A model generated the notes under the pieces. It saw nothing but the letters and a program-made list of their open reading frames with translations. It had not been told where the DNA came from and ran no database searches. A DNA stretch of 22,982 nt from DATEPR01 sp036503065. Lineage in GTDB: Bacteria > Actinomycetota > Actinomycetes > Mycobacteriales > Pseudonocardiaceae. Positions within the stretch are counted from its first letter, which is position 1; every line of letters begins with the position of its first letter. Positions 21,793-22,982 of the stretch are shown in pieces. The stretch spans positions 1 to 22,982 of the forward strand of contig DASXXM010000442.1 of the NCBI GenBank assembly GCA_036503065.1, written 5' to 3'. A program made the translations under genes and the position numbers.

Positions 21793-22982
21793 GCAGGGCC
21801 ACCTCGTGCCGCTCCTCGAGGCCGGCCGCGATCGTGGCGGCGACCCGTGCGGTGGCCACCCGGTGGCCGTCGATGTTGCGCGCGGCGGGCCCGAGCACCA
21901 TGCAGGCCGCGGCGCCGACCGCGAACACCCGGGGCGCCCCGCGGTACGCCAGCGTGCGCTCGTCCAGGTCCGGCCAGCCGTCCCGGGCACCGACCAGGTC
22001 CGCCGGCAGCAGTTCGTCGCCGATCGACGGGATCGTGCCCAGCGCCAGCACGACGTGGTCGCCCGCGATCCGGTCGCCGTCCGCGAGCCGCACGGCCCCG
22101 TGCTCGACCCCGGTGACCGTCCGGCCCCGGTGCACCACGAGTTGGCCGCTGGCCTCGGCCTCGCGCAGCAACGGGCGGAACTCGAACATCACGCTGGCTC
22201 GCCGTTCCCGGCGCATCAGCATCAGCCGGTCGGCCCACGGCACGCCGTCGAACCGGGCACGACCCTCTGCCCGGAAGAACGAGGCGTTGACGTCGGAACA
22301 CTGGTAGCGCTCCTCGGTCGCGCGCAGCACCCAGTGCACCCGACGGCCCTCGTCCATGGCCTTCAGCACCAGGTGCGCGCCGGTCAGCCCGGCGCCGACG
22401 ACGACAACGGACTCCGCGTCGAGTGCGGGCTCGTCCCAGTAGCCGACCCGGTCGGGCAGTTCGCCGTCGTACCAGTCGGTCGGCGCGGTCCGCCGTTCCT
22501 CGCCGAGGCACAGCGCCACGAACCGCGCGGTCACCTCGCCGTCGTCGGTCCGCAGCACGACGCCGTCGGCGCCGGGTCGGACCTGGCGCACGGTCGCCTG
22601 CCAGGTCCGGGGATACACCTGGTGTGTCAGGGCGACCTGGTGGCAGAACGCCTCGAACACGTCGACCGGCACGACCGAGCGGTGGCCCGCCTGGCTCATC
22701 CGGATCTCCCGGCGTTCCACCGCACTCAGATGCGCCCAGTGCAGCCGGGCGAAGTCCAGCAGTTCGCAGTCGTGGTAGCCCTCGACGCCGGGGTGGTGCT
22801 CGTAGGGGGAGCGCAGCACTCGCTGGTTGAGCCCGTCGATCCGGGCGAAGAACCGCTGTGCCGGCACGCCGTCGCGGTCCAGCAGGACGACATCGCGGAT
22901 GCCGAGGTGCCACAGCGCGCCGGCCACGGCGAGCCCGGCCGGACCAGCACCGACGATCACCACGTCGGCGTCGGCCGGTGGC
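21785..22982 (-). CDS. FAD-dependent NAD(P)H oxidoreductase / monooxygenase-like protein, 5' end cut
   Basis: At least 392 residues. The frame is open to the right edge, where it encodes ADADVVIVGAGPAG, so the true start lies outside the window. It has an N-terminal FAD-binding GxGxxG (VVIVGAGPAGLAVAG), a second dinucleotide fold in the middle (VVVVGAGLTGAHLV) for NAD(P)H, and a C-terminal FAD segment (RVFAVGAAACMVLG). The layout resembles flavin-containing or N-hydroxylating monooxygenases more than thioredoxin reductases, and no CxxC redox pair is seen. In a LAP operon it could hydroxylate or oxidise the N-terminal amine or a side chain of the modified peptide. This is inference. It is translationally coupled to the 166-residue protein downstream. 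Confidence 0.9.
   Translation of the reverse strand, partial: PPADADVVIVGAGPAGLAVAGALWHLGIRDVVLLDRDGVPAQRFFARIDGLNQRVLRSPYEHHPGVEGYHDCELLDFARLHWAHLSAVERREIRMSQAGHRSVVPVDVFEAFCHQVALTHQVYPRTWQATVRQVRPGADGVVLRTDDGEVTARFVALCLGEERRTAPTDWYDGELPDRVGYWDEPALDAESVVVVGAGLTGAHLVLKAMDEGRRVHWVLRATEERYQCSDVNASFFRAEGRARFDGVPWADRLMLMRRERRASVMFEFRPLLREAEASGQLVVHRGRTVTGVEHGAVRLADGDRIAGDHVVLALGTIPSIGDELLPADLVGARDGWPDLDERTLAYRGAPRVFAVGAAACMVLGPAARNIDGHRVATARVAATIAAGLEERHEVALHA

Overview
The window is high-GC DNA (strong G/C bias at third codon positions, frequent GTG starts, short overlaps) from an actinobacterium, most likely a filamentous soil type. Family-level placement is not possible from the sequence alone. 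It looks like the inside of a specialised-metabolite gene cluster and is cut at both ends.

Left part (1-11.4 kb): a partial reading frame and a conserved actinobacterial hypothetical protein (minus strand), then a free-standing NRPS module C-A-PCP (1460-4711, plus) ending at a strong bidirectional terminator. Next come a two-component-type flavin monooxygenase of the HpaB family (minus), an HxlR-type regulator with an SCP2-like tail (plus), tryptophan 2,3-dioxygenase (plus), an AraC-type regulator (minus), and a minus-strand operon of a small protein plus the two halves of a split thiamine-diphosphate decarboxylase. This half would supply and activate a modified aromatic or amino-acid building block; that role is inference.

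Right part (12-23 kb): a 59-residue candidate RiPP precursor peptide (12039-12218, plus), a NarL-type response regulator, then a long minus-strand operon read from the right edge: flavoprotein, hypothetical protein, AhpD-like protein, fused E1-like/YcaO azoline cyclodehydratase, SagB-type dehydrogenase, and a histidine kinase that is an in-frame tandem of two complete kinases, followed by a decayed third kinase copy. Together these look like a linear azol(in)e-containing peptide (LAP/TOMM) pathway whose likely core is the last ten residues of the precursor, ATTSFCFRRI.

The most unusual point is that an NRPS/tryptophan-oxidation gene set and a LAP-type RiPP gene set lie side by side. Several of their enzymes lack residues normally needed for catalysis: the C domain has HQ instead of HH, SagB has Met-Tyr instead of Lys-Tyr, and the ThDP-binding subunit has GYG instead of GDG. 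Either the cluster is decaying or these proteins have been given new jobs.
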